The notes under the pieces are model-generated. The model saw only the letters and a list, made by a program, of their open reading frames with translations, was not told where the DNA came from and searched no databases. The position numbers and the translations under genes are program-made. A DNA stretch of 64,000 nt from Legionella tucsonensis (GTDB lineage: Bacteria; Pseudomonadota; Gammaproteobacteria; Legionellales; Legionellaceae): contig NZ_LNZA01000001.1 of assembly GCF_001468035.1 (NCBI RefSeq), positions 2,024,231-2,088,230 of the forward strand, given 5' to 3'. Every line of letters starts with the position of its first letter. The stretch's first letter is position 1. Positions 1 to 9,518 of the stretch are shown here, piece by piece.

Positions 1-180
1 AGAAGATCACAAAACCGACGACGCCGGCCCAGTGGTAATCAACAGCAACGAACCAGTGCGAATACGAATCAAACTTCAGGTCAAAATCGTAGAAAAGGAA
101 GCCAGCAGCAAGGAAATGCAAAATCCTCTGTTGCCAAAGGAGAAAGCAATAAAAAAAGAGAACCTGCAATAAAAGAATAA
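1..180 (+). CDS. C-terminal tail of an unidentified protein, cut by the window edge
   Basis: An open frame enters from the left edge and stops at 178-180, giving 59 residues. The segment has no hydrophobic core. It is rich in Arg, Lys, Gln, Asn, Ser and Gly, with an Arg-rich run near its start. It reads as a disordered basic tail of the kind found on DEAD-box RNA helicases such as RhlE or on some pseudouridine synthases. The catalytic part lies outside the window, so the product cannot be named. Confidence 0.5.
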   Translation, partial: RRSQNRRRRPSGNQQQRTSANTNQTSGQNRRKGSQQQGNAKSSVAKGESNKKREPAIKE

Positions 181-195
181 AGTTGAATATATTTA

Positions 196-228
196 TTTCC
201 TGGGTGAAGATGCCCATAACCCAGGAAA
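196..228. repeat. Hairpin after the first gene
   Basis: A 10-bp perfect inverted repeat (TTTCCTGGGT at 196-205, ACCCAGGAAA at 219-228) lies 16 bp after the preceding stop. The CCTGGGTG core resembles one arm of the dispersed palindromes seen elsewhere in the window. No T-run follows, so a terminator role is uncertain. Confidence 0.45.
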
Positions 229-314
229 AAATACACTCCGGGGTTAAGGCTATGTTTCCCCAGCCTATAAATGTATCATCCGGACAAAAATTCTAAAAAC
301 AAGGAGAGTTTTAA

Positions 315-1361
315 ATGATACCCGTAAAAGGCTACGCTGCTCAAAGTGCAAAAGCTCCACTCACCCCTTATTCATTTGATCGGCGCGATGTTGGAAAAAA
401 TGATGTACTCATTGACATCCACTATTGCGGCATTTGCCATTCAGACATTCATCAAGTAAAAGATGAATGGGGCGGCTCCTTATTTCCAATGGTTCCAGGA
501 CATGAAATTATTGGTGTAGTCAGTCAAATAGGTTCAGCCGTTACACAGTTTAAGGTAGGTGAACCTGTTGGTGTTGGCTGTTTTGTTGATTCTTGCCGAC
601 AATGCGAAAGCTGCCATGAAGGGATGGAACAGTTTTGTGATACAGGAATGACTTTAACCTATAACAATCTTGAGCGAAATAGCGGTAATCTTACTCAGGG
701 TGGATATTCTACCCAAATTGTAGTAGATGAAAATTACGTCCTGAAAATCCCTAAAAATTTACCGCTGGATGCGGCAGCGCCTCTTCTTTGCGCAGGAATA
801 ACACTTTACTCCCCTCTAAGACATTGGCATGTTGGTCCTGGAAAACGCGTGGGTATTTTAGGTTTGGGAGGACTTGGACATATGGGCGTCAAATTAGCCC
901 ATGCAATGGGGGCAGAAGTAACCGTATTGAGTCATTCACTGAGTAAAGAAGCTGATAGTAAACGCATGGGGGCTGATTATTTCTTTGCTACTTCGAATCC
1001 TGAGACTTTTCAAAAATTAACTAATTATTTTGATCTGATTATCTGTACTGTTTCCGCTAAAATCGATTGGAATGAATACATCAAACTACTTAAACGCGAT
1101 GGCACCATGGTCGTTGTTGGTATTCCAGAAGAGGTCATCCCGATTAATCCATTTTCCATGATATCCAGACGAAGAAGCTTAGCTGGATCAATGATTGGAG
1201 GCATTAAAGAAACTCAAGAAATGCTCGATTTTTGCGGCAAACACAACATCGCATCTGATATTGAATTAATCCCCATACAGCAAGTCAATGAAGCATTTGA
1301 ACGCGTCGTTAAAAGTGATGTTCGTTATCGTTTTGTTATTGATATAGCATCTCTATCATAA
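315..1361 (+). CDS. Zinc-dependent NAD(P)H alcohol dehydrogenase, cinnamyl-alcohol/YahK type
   Basis: The 348-residue product is a full-length medium-chain dehydrogenase that interconverts alcohols and aldehydes in the cytosol. Catalytic-zinc residues are visible in CGICHSD (about residue 38) and GHEIIG (about 62). The structural-zinc cysteines are in DSCRQCESC and the following C (about 92-108). The Rossmann loop is GLGGLGHMG (about 181). The ATG has a strong AAGGAGAG site 9 bp upstream. The gene stands alone and a terminator-like hairpin follows. The family favours NADPH and aromatic or short-chain aldehydes, and the substrate cannot be read from sequence. Confidence 0.88.
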   Translation: MIPVKGYAAQSAKAPLTPYSFDRRDVGKNDVLIDIHYCGICHSDIHQVKDEWGGSLFPMVPGHEIIGVVSQIGSAVTQFKVGEPVGVGCFVDSCRQCESCHEGMEQFCDTGMTLTYNNLERNSGNLTQGGYSTQIVVDENYVLKIPKNLPLDAAAPLLCAGITLYSPLRHWHVGPGKRVGILGLGGLGHMGVKLAHAMGAEVTVLSHSLSKEADSKRMGADYFFATSNPETFQKLTNYFDLIICTVSAKIDWNEYIKLLKRDGTMVVVGIPEEVIPINPFSMISRRRSLAGSMIGGIKETQEMLDFCGKHNIASDIELIPIQQVNEAFERVVKSDVRYRFVIDIASLS

Positions 1362-1435
1362 AATATTTTATTGGCAAATGTCATGCAAGAGACTTTTTGA
1401 ATTAAGATCCCGGGTGAAGGGCGCACGCCTTAAAC

Positions 1436-1468
1436 CCAGGAGCTAATAATGAGAAATCCTGGTTTTTT
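1436..1468 (+). terminator. Rho-independent terminator candidate after the alcohol dehydrogenase
   Basis: CCAGGA at 1436-1441 can pair with TCCTGG at 1457-1462, and TTTTTT follows directly. The stem is short and the loop is 15 nt, so it is a modest terminator. It overlaps a degenerate CCCGGGTG...AACCCAGG palindrome at 1410-1440. Confidence 0.5.
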
Positions 1469-1485
1469 ACACTATGTCATCCAGG

Positions 1486-1668
1486 TTACGGTACAGCAGT
1501 ATATGATGCAGTACCAAATAAACTCAAAATTAAAAATGCCAGGAAAATAATAATAAACAAAAAGAAGAGTACCTTAGCAATACTGGTAGCCGTGGACGCA
1601 ATACCACGAAAACCAAATAAACCTGCAACAATGGCGACTACCAAAAAGATGAGCGCCCACTTTAACAT
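1486..1668 (-). CDS. DUF1328 small membrane protein (YtjA-like)
   Basis: A 60-residue protein of two hydrophobic helices separated by a short polar stretch ([13 protein letters not shown]), which is the DUF1328 pattern. Members are tiny inner-membrane proteins of unknown role, often stress-induced. The ATG has a clear GGGAG site 6 bp upstream. It is monocistronic, convergent with the dehydrogenase gene and in line with the effector unit upstream of it. Confidence 0.85.
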   Translation of the reverse strand: MLKWALIFLVVAIVAGLFGFRGIASTATSIAKVLFFLFIIIFLAFLILSLFGTASYTAVP

Positions 1669-1779
1669 AATGATCTCCCTATCTAAATAAGATAATTCTT
1701 ACCTTTTGATTATAGCTGAAAAATAAGCGTAATGGGCTTTGCAGTCTAAGTACAGAAAAACGAAACCCAGGCTGCAAAA

Positions 1780-3183
1780 TCATAAATCCGTGGCAACAGG
1801 ATTCACACCAATATTAGGATTGATACCGCAATCATCGAGAATTTTAAGTAAATTATTACCTTTTTTTGTTAATCGTTTAATGCAGTATTCTTCAAGATAA
1901 CTTTTTAAAATGTATTCATAATCAGGGAGAGTTAAAATTTTAAGTATTTTCTCCGCCATTTCTAAATGCCGCTTGTTCGCGTAATTACATGCTTGAAATA
2001 AAACCCCCCCTAACATTGCCGCTATACTTGCTTTACGCACAGGATTAGCCAAATAAAAACGTTGGATGCATTCATCTACAGCCCGTTCTTTATCCCATGC
2101 TACCCACTCATTATAAAAGGCCATCGCAGAGTCAGAATTAAAAAAACTGCTTTGCTCCAATCCTTGAATCGCATAGGCAACCGCCACAATCGCTTGTATA
2201 TTAGCCCAAGAACAATTGCCGCTGATTTGTGAACTAATCGGCATTTTTGTCAGTGGAATCAAACCCAATTGCTGATTGATCTGCTGATGAAAATAACGTC
2301 TTGGTTGTTTTTTATAAAGAAAATTCTGTAAAAAACGCTCATTGAGTGCTTCAGGAGAAGTAATTTTATAGATATTAACGCTTCCTTCCTGCAGGCTATT
2401 TTCACCTCGATCAATTTTAGCCCACCACTGACCAAAACGAATAAAACCCATGGCATGGCCGCGACTCGCTGCCGGAAGAATTAACATAGGCGCTTTTAAT
2501 AACTCATTTAGTCGCTGCATATGCTGCTTATCCAGAAAAGGCAGGTGTTGATATTGCAAAAGCTCTTCTGCAAGTAAAAATGCATCGATAATAACGTGAG
2601 CTAAGGGAAAATACTCGCGCAAATGACGAGTTGAATAACTGCTGATAAAACGCCTTAAGGCATCTCTTATTACTGCAACAGTAAATTCAAGGATGAATCC
2701 CTCATAGTCCAGTTCAATAAATTCACCCTTGGCATTGACTATATCTACATCACCTTGCAATTCAAAACGATGCCCTATCAATTTGCCATTAATAAAATCA
2801 AGGGCAAAATCGAGCTTGGCTCCATTTTGATAGAGTAAGTGCTTGAGTGTTTCTTGATTACGTAATACAGGATAAACCAAAATAGATAGCCCATTGCGCG
2901 TATAGGCATTGGGATCTGCCCCATTATTTAATAATAACTGCGCCAACGCAACATCATTATTATCTACAGCCCAATGTAAAGGGGTACGTCCTGTTACATC
3001 TGCTTTATTGACGTCAACTTTGCGGGCAATTAATTGCTCAGCAATTTCAATTTGATGCGTAATCACACACTCAATTAAAGGCGTAAAGCCGTATTCATCA
3101 ATGTCATCTAACGATTCTCCTGCTCGAAGGTAAGCTTCAAAATCAGGCATTCGATGACTGATTATGTCACTTGCTATTGTCAT
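1780..3183 (-). CDS. ankH: AnkH/LegA3-like Dot/Icm effector: ankyrin repeats plus cysteine-protease-like domain
   Basis: 467 residues. Ankyrin repeats occupy about residues 30-125 (motifs DEYGFTPLIECV, TGRTPLHWAVDN and NGADPNAYTRNG). The second half carries a protease-like core: His243 in RGHAMGF, Asp258 in KIDRG and Cys324 in SGNCSWAN, a plausible His/Asp/Cys triad in non-papain order. Length, architecture and neighbourhood match L. pneumophila AnkH, a core Dot/Icm effector reported to bind host LARP7. Its ATG overlaps the stop codon of the upstream Smr-like gene by one base (TAATG), so translation is probably coupled. The identity rests on recall, without alignment. Confidence 0.85.
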   Translation of the reverse strand: MTIASDIISHRMPDFEAYLRAGESLDDIDEYGFTPLIECVITHQIEIAEQLIARKVDVNKADVTGRTPLHWAVDNNDVALAQLLLNNGADPNAYTRNGLSILVYPVLRNQETLKHLLYQNGAKLDFALDFINGKLIGHRFELQGDVDIVNAKGEFIELDYEGFILEFTVAVIRDALRRFISSYSTRHLREYFPLAHVIIDAFLLAEELLQYQHLPFLDKQHMQRLNELLKAPMLILPAASRGHAMGFIRFGQWWAKIDRGENSLQEGSVNIYKITSPEALNERFLQNFLYKKQPRRYFHQQINQQLGLIPLTKMPISSQISGNCSWANIQAIVAVAYAIQGLEQSSFFNSDSAMAFYNEWVAWDKERAVDECIQRFYLANPVRKASIAAMLGGVLFQACNYANKRHLEMAEKILKILTLPDYEYILKSYLEEYCIKRLTKKGNNLLKILDDCGINPNIGVNPVATDL

Positions 3184-3947
3184 TAATAAGGACCTCTAGG
3201 TTTAGGTGTATTAGTGAATTTTGGCATATGACCTAAACGCAGTTGTTTTTCTTGTTCCTGATTGCGTCGTTCATTATCATATTCTCGTCGCGCATCAGTA
3301 TTTAATGGAGGTTCAGGGTTTAAAGGAGTATCAATGCCATCAAAACGCTGACTGTCTAATGCTGGATGTTGTAAAATATTATTTTGCAACTCACCTTCAG
3401 GGCCGGGTTGAGCCTCATAGTCAGAGTGCTCACGAGCTTTCACTAATGCGATCCTTCGTTCCCCTTGCTGTTCGGCCAAACGTCTCTGTCGTTCCATAGC
3501 CTTAGTTTCAACGACTAAAAAGGACGTACTTTTCTCGATTCGAGTAGGTTTCGGAAGATCCTTTGTTTTAAGCAAAACATACACCGCGCCAATGCCACCA
3601 TCTTTAGGTTGTGCACTGTGAAACGCTGCAACCTCTATGATTTGTGGCAACCAGTGATTGATTAAATTCTTGAGTAGAGGAAGAGTATTTTTAGGGCCTT
3701 CCACACCATGAACAATGAGTATGCACAGTTTATTATTTTTCACCTGCTTTTGAATAAATTCCAACAAGGAATTACGGGCGTTCTCTGGCTGTAAACCAGA
3801 AAGGTCCAGTTTTGCTTCCCAGGGAATATATCCTGTTTTTAATTCATGATATCGTTTAGCAGAAATATTGGGAGTGACATAAGATAAAATACTACTCGCA
3901 AGAACCGGCTCTTCGATATCATCGGTTAAATAATATTCATTTAGCAT
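3183..3947 (-). CDS. Smr-like protein with altered catalytic motifs, coupled to ankH
   Basis: 254 residues. Residues about 16-130 are clearly paralogous to the SmrB encoded at 7449 (shared LSY, WEA.LDL, NLIN/NLLNRWLPQ, AFHSA.PKDGG and GAVYVLLK). The nuclease motif LDLHG has become LDLSG (Ser50 for His), and HGKGG has become HGVEG. The last 120 residues are polar, Gln/Glu/Arg-rich and absent from SmrB. The N-terminal part of SmrB is missing. It is the promoter-proximal gene of a two-gene unit with ankH. Loss of the catalytic His argues against RNA cleavage; binding, or a secreted role, is inference. Confidence 0.7.
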   Translation of the reverse strand: MLNEYYLTDDIEEPVLASSILSYVTPNISAKRYHELKTGYIPWEAKLDLSGLQPENARNSLLEFIQKQVKNNKLCILIVHGVEGPKNTLPLLKNLINHWLPQIIEVAAFHSAQPKDGGIGAVYVLLKTKDLPKPTRIEKSTSFLVVETKAMERQRRLAEQQGERRIALVKAREHSDYEAQPGPEGELQNNILQHPALDSQRFDGIDTPLNPEPPLNTDARREYDNERRNQEQEKQLRLGHMPKFTNTPKPRGPY

Positions 3948-4086
3948 ATTTTCAAAAATCCAATCGTGTTAATCAAAGTATAACGTACGTTATAAAAAGT
4001 AGGAGGATTTTTTTAGGGCCTATTTATAATTCTACTATCTTGGCCGCGAGATCTGGCGAATTCTAAATAGGTATTGTCAATTGAAA

Positions 4087-5112
4087 CTATAAATATTCTC
4101 GTTGGAGAATTTCAGCAATTTGCACGGCATTAGACGCAGCACCTTTGCGAATATTATCTGCAACTACCCACAAATTTAATCCATTCGGATGTGAAATATC
4201 TTGCCGGATTCGACCAACAAATACTTCATCATGACCTATCGCATTTTTTATTGCAGTTGGATAACTTGCTTTACTCCCATTATTATCCACCACTTTAATG
4301 CCTGGAGCTTTAGAAAGAATCTGACGCGCTTCTTTGGCAGTTAGAGGTTTTTTTAGCTCTAAATGAATGGCTTCGGAGTGTCCATAAATAACTGGTACTC
4401 TAACCGCTGTAGGATTGACCATAATACTGTCATCTTCCATAATTTTACGTGTTTCCCACAGCATCTTCATTTCTTCACGGGTATAACCATTCTCTTCAAA
4501 TTGATCAATATGCGGGATCGCATTAAACGCAATTTGTTGAGGATAAACACTGACATTGGCAGGCCGGCCATTCAAAAGATCCCCCACTTGTGAAACCAGC
4601 TCACTAATGGCTTTTTTTCCAGTACCCGAAACAGATTGATACGTCGCGACATTGATACGAGTAATTCCTGCTGCATCATACAAAGGCTTCAGAACAACTA
4701 CCATTTGAATGGTAGAGCAATTGGGATTAGCAATAATCCCTCTATTCTTATATTCAGCAATACGATGTGGGTTAACTTCTGGAACAACTAGAGGAATATC
4801 CTCTTCATAACGAAAACAAGAGCTATTATCGACAACCACACATCCACTTGCAGCAGCCTTAGGCGCATATTCTTTAGATACAGAACCACCCGCTGAGAAT
4901 AAAGCGATATCAACTTTGCTAAAATCAAATTCGGCGAGGTCTAATACGTCCAATTGTTTATTTTTAAACGTTACTGTTTTTCCTACAGAACGAGAACTAG
5001 CCAATGGATAAAGAGTCTTTATAGGAAAATCCCGCTCTTCCAATACAGTTAAAAAAGTTTCACCAACTGCACCAGTGGCACCAACTATGGCTACATTTAA
5101 TTCTCTGCTCAT
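4087..5112 (-). CDS. asd: Aspartate-semialdehyde dehydrogenase
   Basis: 341 residues. It reduces aspartyl phosphate to aspartate semialdehyde with NADPH, the branch point to lysine/diaminopimelate, threonine and methionine. The N-terminal GATGAVG nucleotide loop and the active-site Cys132 in NPNCSTIQ are present. The open frame extends 22 codons further to 5178, but the ATG at 5112 has an AGAGGT site 4 bp upstream and gives the usual family N-terminus, so I place the start there. It is separated from aroC by about 190 bp holding a REP-like hairpin. Confidence 0.95.
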   Translation of the reverse strand: MSRELNVAIVGATGAVGETFLTVLEERDFPIKTLYPLASSRSVGKTVTFKNKQLDVLDLAEFDFSKVDIALFSAGGSVSKEYAPKAAASGCVVVDNSSCFRYEEDIPLVVPEVNPHRIAEYKNRGIIANPNCSTIQMVVVLKPLYDAAGITRINVATYQSVSGTGKKAISELVSQVGDLLNGRPANVSVYPQQIAFNAIPHIDQFEENGYTREEMKMLWETRKIMEDDSIMVNPTAVRVPVIYGHSEAIHLELKKPLTAKEARQILSKAPGIKVVDNNGSKASYPTAIKNAIGHDEVFVGRIRQDISHPNGLNLWVVADNIRKGAASNAVQIAEILQREYL

Positions 5113-5242
5113 TTTTACCTCTTCTGTATTTGGCGTCTCTCCTATTTGTAGGAAAGAACTATAAATTCCCACCGCCATTAAGTTAGTTTTGCCCTACGTC
5201 CTGCGACTCGTTGCGGATCTAGAGAACTTTTACCATCAGCTG

Positions 5243-5265
5243 ATCCCGCGGACAAGCCACGGGAT
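5243..5265. repeat. REP-like palindrome
   Basis: ATCCCG at 5243-5248 and CGGGAT at 5260-5265 flank CGGACAAGCCA. The same GTCCGCGGG-type core recurs inside the element at 25771, and a related hairpin occurs at 9409. It sits between aroC and asd, a typical place for an intergenic REP unit. Confidence 0.5.
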
Positions 5266-5303
5266 GTAGAAAATTTCTTCACTGAGATAACTATCTCGCA
5301 CAA

Positions 5304-6374
5304 TTATAGATTAGGATGATGGGTTAATGCCTTATATCTCAAATAATGATCCATCAACACTAAAGCCATCATTGCTTCAGCTATGGGCACAGCTCTAATT
5401 CCCACACAAGGATCATGCCGCCCTTTAGTGACTACAGTCACTTCATCCCCAAAAACATCGATCGTTTTTCCTGGGGTAGTTATACTTGAAGTAGGTTTTA
5501 ATGCAATACTAATCTCTATATTTTGTCCTGTGGAAATGCCTCCCAGAATTCCGCCAGCATGATTACTAAGAAAGCCCTGGCGTGACATTTGATCGCGGTG
5601 TACTGAACCTAACTGATTCACTGCTGAAAATCCTGCACCTACCTCAACACCTTTAACTGCATTAATAGACATCATAGCATAAGCTAATGTTGCATCCAGT
5701 TTATCAAACACCGGATCACCCAATCCTACAGGTACATTTTTAGCGACTACTTTCACCCGAGCACCTGCCGAATCTCCTTGCCTTCTTAAGTCCTCAATTG
5801 CATCAGCAAGGTCCTGAATTTGGGTCGTGTTGGGGCAGAAAAAAGGATTATTACTAATTTCTGCCTCATCCACAAAGTGCAAAACTAAATCGCCCATTTG
5901 CTGTAAGTAACCCACTATTTCCAGGTTTAGATGACGTTGTAAATACAACCTTGCAATTGCTCCAGCTGCTACACGTGCTGCGGTTTCTCGCGCTGAAGAT
6001 CGCCCGCCTCCACGATAATCTCGATGACCGTATTTATGATGATAGGTAAAATCTGCATGCCCCGGTCGAAATAAATTTTTGATTTCTTCATAATCTCGAG
6101 ATCGTTGATCCGTATTATGGATTAACAAGGCAATAGGCGCACCTGTAGTTTTACCTTCAAAAACACCAGAAAGAATTTGAACCTCATCCTCTTCCCTGCG
6201 TTGTGTTGTGTATTTGGATTGTCCAGGTTTGCGTTTGTCCAGAAAGGGTTGAATATCTTCTTCTCGCAGCTGCAGCCCTGGAGGGCATCCATCAACTACG
6301 CAACCAATAGCCGGCCCATGGCTTTCACCAAAAGTTGTCACTGCAAATAAAGTTCCAAATGTATTACCGGACAT
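5304..6374 (-). CDS. aroC: Chorismate synthase
   Basis: 356 residues, the normal family length. It converts EPSP to chorismate with reduced FMN, the last shikimate-pathway step. Signatures include [12 protein letters not shown] near the N-terminus, [16 protein letters not shown] (about residues 112-127), and the C-terminal [17 protein letters not shown]. It overlaps the end of prmB by 11 bp, so the two are co-transcribed. The prmB-aroC pair with divergent smrB is the same arrangement as in E. coli. Confidence 0.96.
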   Translation of the reverse strand: MSGNTFGTLFAVTTFGESHGPAIGCVVDGCPPGLQLREEDIQPFLDKRKPGQSKYTTQRREEDEVQILSGVFEGKTTGAPIALLIHNTDQRSRDYEEIKNLFRPGHADFTYHHKYGHRDYRGGGRSSARETAARVAAGAIARLYLQRHLNLEIVGYLQQMGDLVLHFVDEAEISNNPFFCPNTTQIQDLADAIEDLRRQGDSAGARVKVVAKNVPVGLGDPVFDKLDATLAYAMMSINAVKGVEVGAGFSAVNQLGSVHRDQMSRQGFLSNHAGGILGGISTGQNIEISIALKPTSSITTPGKTIDVFGDEVTVVTKGRHDPCVGIRAVPIAEAMMALVLMDHYLRYKALTHHPNL

Positions 6375-7281
6375 TAAAGTACTCTTCCAGTTGTTGCTTT
6401 GTTAATAAAAATACCCCATGCCCACCATGACTCATTTCAAGCCAGGTAAAAGGGACATGAGGATAAGCTTCACATAAAGCGGTTTCACTATTCCCTACTT
6501 CCACAATCAAAATCCCGTGTTCGTTTAAATAATTATGTGCATTATGGAGAATTGCTTCAACAATAGCCAGTCCATTATTACTTGTTTCCAAAGCCAAAAC
6601 AGGCTCGTGACGAAATTCATCAGGTAACGTTTGCATCTCTTCCTTACCTACATAAGGAGGATTACTAACAATTAAATCATAGCCTGCTTGAGGGACTTGC
6701 GAAAAACAATCTGATTCAATTAAAGTAAGTTGGTCCTCAACACCTAACCGCTCACTGTTAATTGCAGCAACGGCAAGTGCCTCGCTGGAAATATCAACGG
6801 CATCGACCTCTGCTTCAGGAAAAGCATAGCAACACGCTATAGCGATGCATCCACTGCCAGTACACAAATCTAAAATACGATGTACTCTACTCGCCTCTAT
6901 CCAGGGAGAAAATTCATTTTTGATGAACTCAGCAATAGGTGAGCGAGGAATAAGAACGCGCTCATCTACATAAAATGGAATATCACAAAAATAGGCTTCT
7001 TTTATCAAATATGGGACGGGTACTCGTTGATTAATACGTTTTTCTAGTTGCTGATATAAATGTTTTTTTTCACTTTCGGTTAACCGTGCATTAAGCCAGT
7101 TTGGCTCTAAATCATAAGGCAAATACAAGCTTCTCAGAATCAATGAATGCATATCATCCCAAGCATTATCAGTGCCATGACCATAATACAAATTCGCATT
7201 AATTGCACAGGACACACTAAAACGTAAAAAATCCAAAATTGTGACTAATTCTTCCGTTTCTTTAAGTATATAATTGCTCAT
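6364..7281 (-). CDS. prmB: Ribosomal protein L3 (uL3) N5-glutamine methyltransferase
   Basis: 305 residues. It methylates a glutamine of ribosomal protein L3. The SAM-binding loop [13 protein letters not shown] (about residue 138) and the catalytic NPPY motif (about 208) are visible. The N-terminal helical extension separates it from PrmC, which is encoded at 29882 in this window. The ATG is 167 bp from the divergent smrB start, so a shared promoter region lies between. It is translationally coupled to aroC by an 11-bp overlap. Confidence 0.93.
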   Translation of the reverse strand: MSNYILKETEELVTILDFLRFSVSCAINANLYYGHGTDNAWDDMHSLILRSLYLPYDLEPNWLNARLTESEKKHLYQQLEKRINQRVPVPYLIKEAYFCDIPFYVDERVLIPRSPIAEFIKNEFSPWIEASRVHRILDLCTGSGCIAIACCYAFPEAEVDAVDISSEALAVAAINSERLGVEDQLTLIESDCFSQVPQAGYDLIVSNPPYVGKEEMQTLPDEFRHEPVLALETSNNGLAIVEAILHNAHNYLNEHGILIVEVGNSETALCEAYPHVPFTWLEMSHGGHGVFLLTKQQLEEYFNVR

Positions 7282-7448
7282 TGGATGTTAATTCTCATTC
7301 AGAAAAAGTACAAATTGTACCCTATGTTTATCAACAAAAGTAGTGTACATAGGACTCGAACATCGTATAGCGTTGGAATCAAAGATACAGCACGAGCATA
7401 GCAACTTGAGTTATACTTCAATTATCACTTAATTATTTCCAGTAAAAA

Positions 7449-8012
7449 ATGGCTGATGATTTTCTATCCGATGAGGACAAAGCCTTGTTTCGCGAATCCA
7501 TGCGCTCAGTAAAACCATTAAATGAAAAAACAAAACGAGTAAAAATCGAGACGCCAAAGCCTCCTATTCAACCTAAAAAAAATAAATCCCTAGAAACCCA
7601 AGAAAAAAAAGAATATTACTTATCGGATATGATTGTGGATACAGTTTTTTCCGAGACAATTCTGTCCTATGCTCATCCAAGTCTTTCCAACCAGCAATTT
7701 AAAGCATTAAAACTTGGAAAAATCACATGGGAAGCCCGCTTGGATTTGCATGGTTTAAAAAGTGAAAAAGCCCGTGACATCTTGTGTCAGTTTATTCAAA
7801 CTCAAACAGAAAGCAACAAAAAATGTCTGCTCATTATTCATGGTAAAGGAGGCTATCTTGGCGCACCGCCTGTGATAAAGAACTTATTGAATCGTTGGTT
7901 ACCACAGCTAGAAGAGGTTTTGGCATTTCATAGCGCGTTACCCAAGGATGGAGGAAGTGGTGCAGTTTATGTACTGCTTAAAAGAAAGAAGGGTCAATCT
8001 CCAGAATCGTAG
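7449..8012 (+). CDS. smrB: Smr-domain endonuclease SmrB
   Basis: 187 residues. A polar, Lys-rich N-terminal linker (about 1-60) leads into a C-terminal Smr domain with intact LDLHG (His101) and HGKGG (about 131-135) motifs. In E. coli, SmrB cleaves mRNA between collided ribosomes during ribosome rescue. Its position divergent from prmB-aroC is the conserved one. It serves here as the reference for the degenerate paralogue at 3183-3947. Confidence 0.9.
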   Translation: MADDFLSDEDKALFRESMRSVKPLNEKTKRVKIETPKPPIQPKKNKSLETQEKKEYYLSDMIVDTVFSETILSYAHPSLSNQQFKALKLGKITWEARLDLHGLKSEKARDILCQFIQTQTESNKKCLLIIHGKGGYLGAPPVIKNLLNRWLPQLEEVLAFHSALPKDGGSGAVYVLLKRKKGQSPES

Positions 8013-8086
8013 CCTGGGTGCAGCGCAGCGAAACCCGGAAGAAAACACTTCATTTAAAACCCGGGGTTTCGCTGCGCTGCACCCAG
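8013..8086. repeat. Long palindrome, dispersed family A
   Basis: The left arm starts one base after the smrB stop (CCTGGGTGCAGCGCAGCGAA, then ACCCGG) and is mirrored at 8060-8086 (CCCGGGGTTTCGCTGCGC, then TGCACCCAG). The arms are about 25 bp and the spacer about 20 bp. Near-identical arms occur at 10532-10611, with weaker copies elsewhere. It could form a stable hairpin and act as a terminator. Confidence 0.8.
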
Positions 8087-8168
8087 ACTGCATTTAAATA
8101 ATTCCTTACTTGCGTTAAGGCCTCATTCTGAGGATAATTCGCTACATAATAAAATATCAAGAGAGAAC

Positions 8169-8588
8169 ATGGAACATTTAGGTCAATTTATCATAAATCA
8201 TTGGCAGCTATGGCTTGCCCTCATTGTGATTTTACTACTCATCTTTATCAACGAGTTAGTCACCCAAAAAAAGAAAGCAAAAGAACTGACTCCCCAGGCT
8301 GCTGTTGATTTGATCAATAATGAAAATGCTGTAGTCATTGATTTACGTGACAAAGAAGTCTTTAAACAAGGGCATATTATTGATTCAATCAATGTCAAAA
8401 GCGAAGATTTTGAACAACAAAAAATGGATAAGTATAAGAATGTACCGCTCATTCTGATCTCCACACGAGTTTTTGAAGCTCAAACTATCGCCAGTAAAAT
8501 TCGCACTCAAGGTTATCAACCTCATATACTTAGTGGTGGAATTACTTCCTGGCAAAACGCTGAGCTACCCCTGGTTAAAGGGAAATAA
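8169..8588 (+). CDS. Membrane-anchored rhodanese-like protein (YibN-like), apparently without the catalytic Cys
   Basis: 139 residues. One N-terminal transmembrane helix (about 13-30) is followed by a rhodanese fold with VVIDLRDKEVFKQGHI and a C-terminal SGGITSWQ. At the position where active rhodaneses carry the sulfur-accepting Cys, the sequence reads LILISTRVF, with Ser98-Thr99 and no Cys. It heads the grxC-secB-gpsA cluster, the same order as yibN in E. coli. Sulfurtransferase activity is therefore doubtful. A scaffolding role at the membrane is inference. Confidence 0.85.
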   Translation: MEHLGQFIINHWQLWLALIVILLLIFINELVTQKKKAKELTPQAAVDLINNENAVVIDLRDKEVFKQGHIIDSINVKSEDFEQQKMDKYKNVPLILISTRVFEAQTIASKIRTQGYQPHILSGGITSWQNAELPLVKGK

Positions 8589-8592
8589 AATT

Positions 8593-8847
8593 ATGGCTGA
8601 AGTGATTATCTACAGTACTGCCTATTGTCCCTACTGTGTCAAAGCCAAAGAGTTATTGCAACAAAAGCATACTCCATTTATGGATATTCGTATTGACTTA
8701 CAACCGGAATTACGTGATGAAATGATAACTAAAAGCGGCAGACGTACTGTACCGCAAATTTTCATTAATGGCCAACATATTGGCGGCTGCGATGATTTAT
8801 ATGCCCTGGATGCACAGGGAAAACTCGACCAATTACTAAGAGGATAA
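8593..8847 (+). CDS. grxC: Glutaredoxin 3
   Basis: 84 residues with the dithiol active site CPYC (residues 11-14), [14 protein letters not shown] for glutathione binding and a GG(C)DD C-terminal motif. It reduces disulfides at the expense of glutathione in the cytosol. The open frame runs back to 8473 inside the previous gene. The ATG at 8593, 5 bp after that gene's stop, yields the family N-terminus. It is 8 bp upstream of secB and clearly in one operon. Confidence 0.95.
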   Translation: MAEVIIYSTAYCPYCVKAKELLQQKHTPFMDIRIDLQPELRDEMITKSGRRTVPQIFINGQHIGGCDDLYALDAQGKLDQLLRG

Positions 8848-8854
8848 CAATATC

Positions 8855-9328
8855 ATGAGCGAACAAGCAAACCAAACACAACAAAACCAAAATGAAACTC
8901 AATTCATGATTCAAAGAATTTATACGAAAGATTTATCTTTTGAAACGCCTAATACACCTGCTGTATTTCAACAGCAATGGGAGCCTGAGTTGAATCTTGA
9001 AATCAACACCAGCAATACAAAACTGGAAGAAGGCGTTTATGAAGTTGTATTGACAGTGACTACTACAGTAACCAACAAAAAAACTACTGCATTTCTTGTG
9101 GAAGTAAAACAAGCAGGTATTTTTACCATCCAAGGTGCTCCAGAAAATCAATTAGATCATCTGTTAAATAGCTTCTGCCCCAATATTTTGTTCCCTTATG
9201 CTCGTGAAGCAATCACTTCGCAAGTAATTCGCGGCAGTTTCCCGCAGTTGGTATTGGCTCCCATTAATTTTGATGCGTTATATGCGCAACAACTTGCAGA
9301 AAAACAAAAAGAAAGTAGTCAAGCTTAG
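8855..9328 (+). CDS. secB: Protein-export chaperone SecB
   Basis: 157 residues. It binds unfolded precursor proteins and delivers them to SecA. Typical signatures are [13 protein letters not shown] (about 20-33), the VEV.QAGIF strand, and [20 protein letters not shown] (about 110). The Gln/Asn-rich first 15 residues and Glu/Gln-rich tail are usual. It sits tightly behind grxC, with an AGAGGATAACAATATC leader before the ATG. Confidence 0.96.
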   Translation: MSEQANQTQQNQNETQFMIQRIYTKDLSFETPNTPAVFQQQWEPELNLEINTSNTKLEEGVYEVVLTVTTTVTNKKTTAFLVEVKQAGIFTIQGAPENQLDHLLNSFCPNILFPYAREAITSQVIRGSFPQLVLAPINFDALYAQQLAEKQKESSQA

Positions 9329-9408
9329 GAAATTATGGATTAAAATAGAGTAGCCTGGGAAAGCAAAAATCGCACTGCCATTATAAGCTAAGGATCCGAA
9401 TCTTATCA

Positions 9409-9439
9409 CTATGTCCCACGACTTGTTCTCGGGACATAG
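9409..9439. repeat. Hairpin between secB and gpsA
   Basis: CTATGTCCC at 9409-9417 pairs perfectly with GGGACATAG at 9431-9439 around the loop ACGACTTGTTCTC. It resembles the REP-like unit at 5243. No T-run follows, so it may be a REP rather than a terminator. The rest of the 190-bp gap shows nothing else I can support. Confidence 0.5.
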
Positions 9440-9518
9440 AATAATAGCTCTGATTTTCTCACTTAATCATAGTGATATATGCTTTCATCCAAACTAATTC
9501 CCTATTTATGAGCATAAT

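Noticed and set aside
5113-5178. Upstream extension of asd to an ATG at 5178
   Set aside because: The 22 extra residues are not family-like, and the ATG at 5112 has a clear ribosome site.
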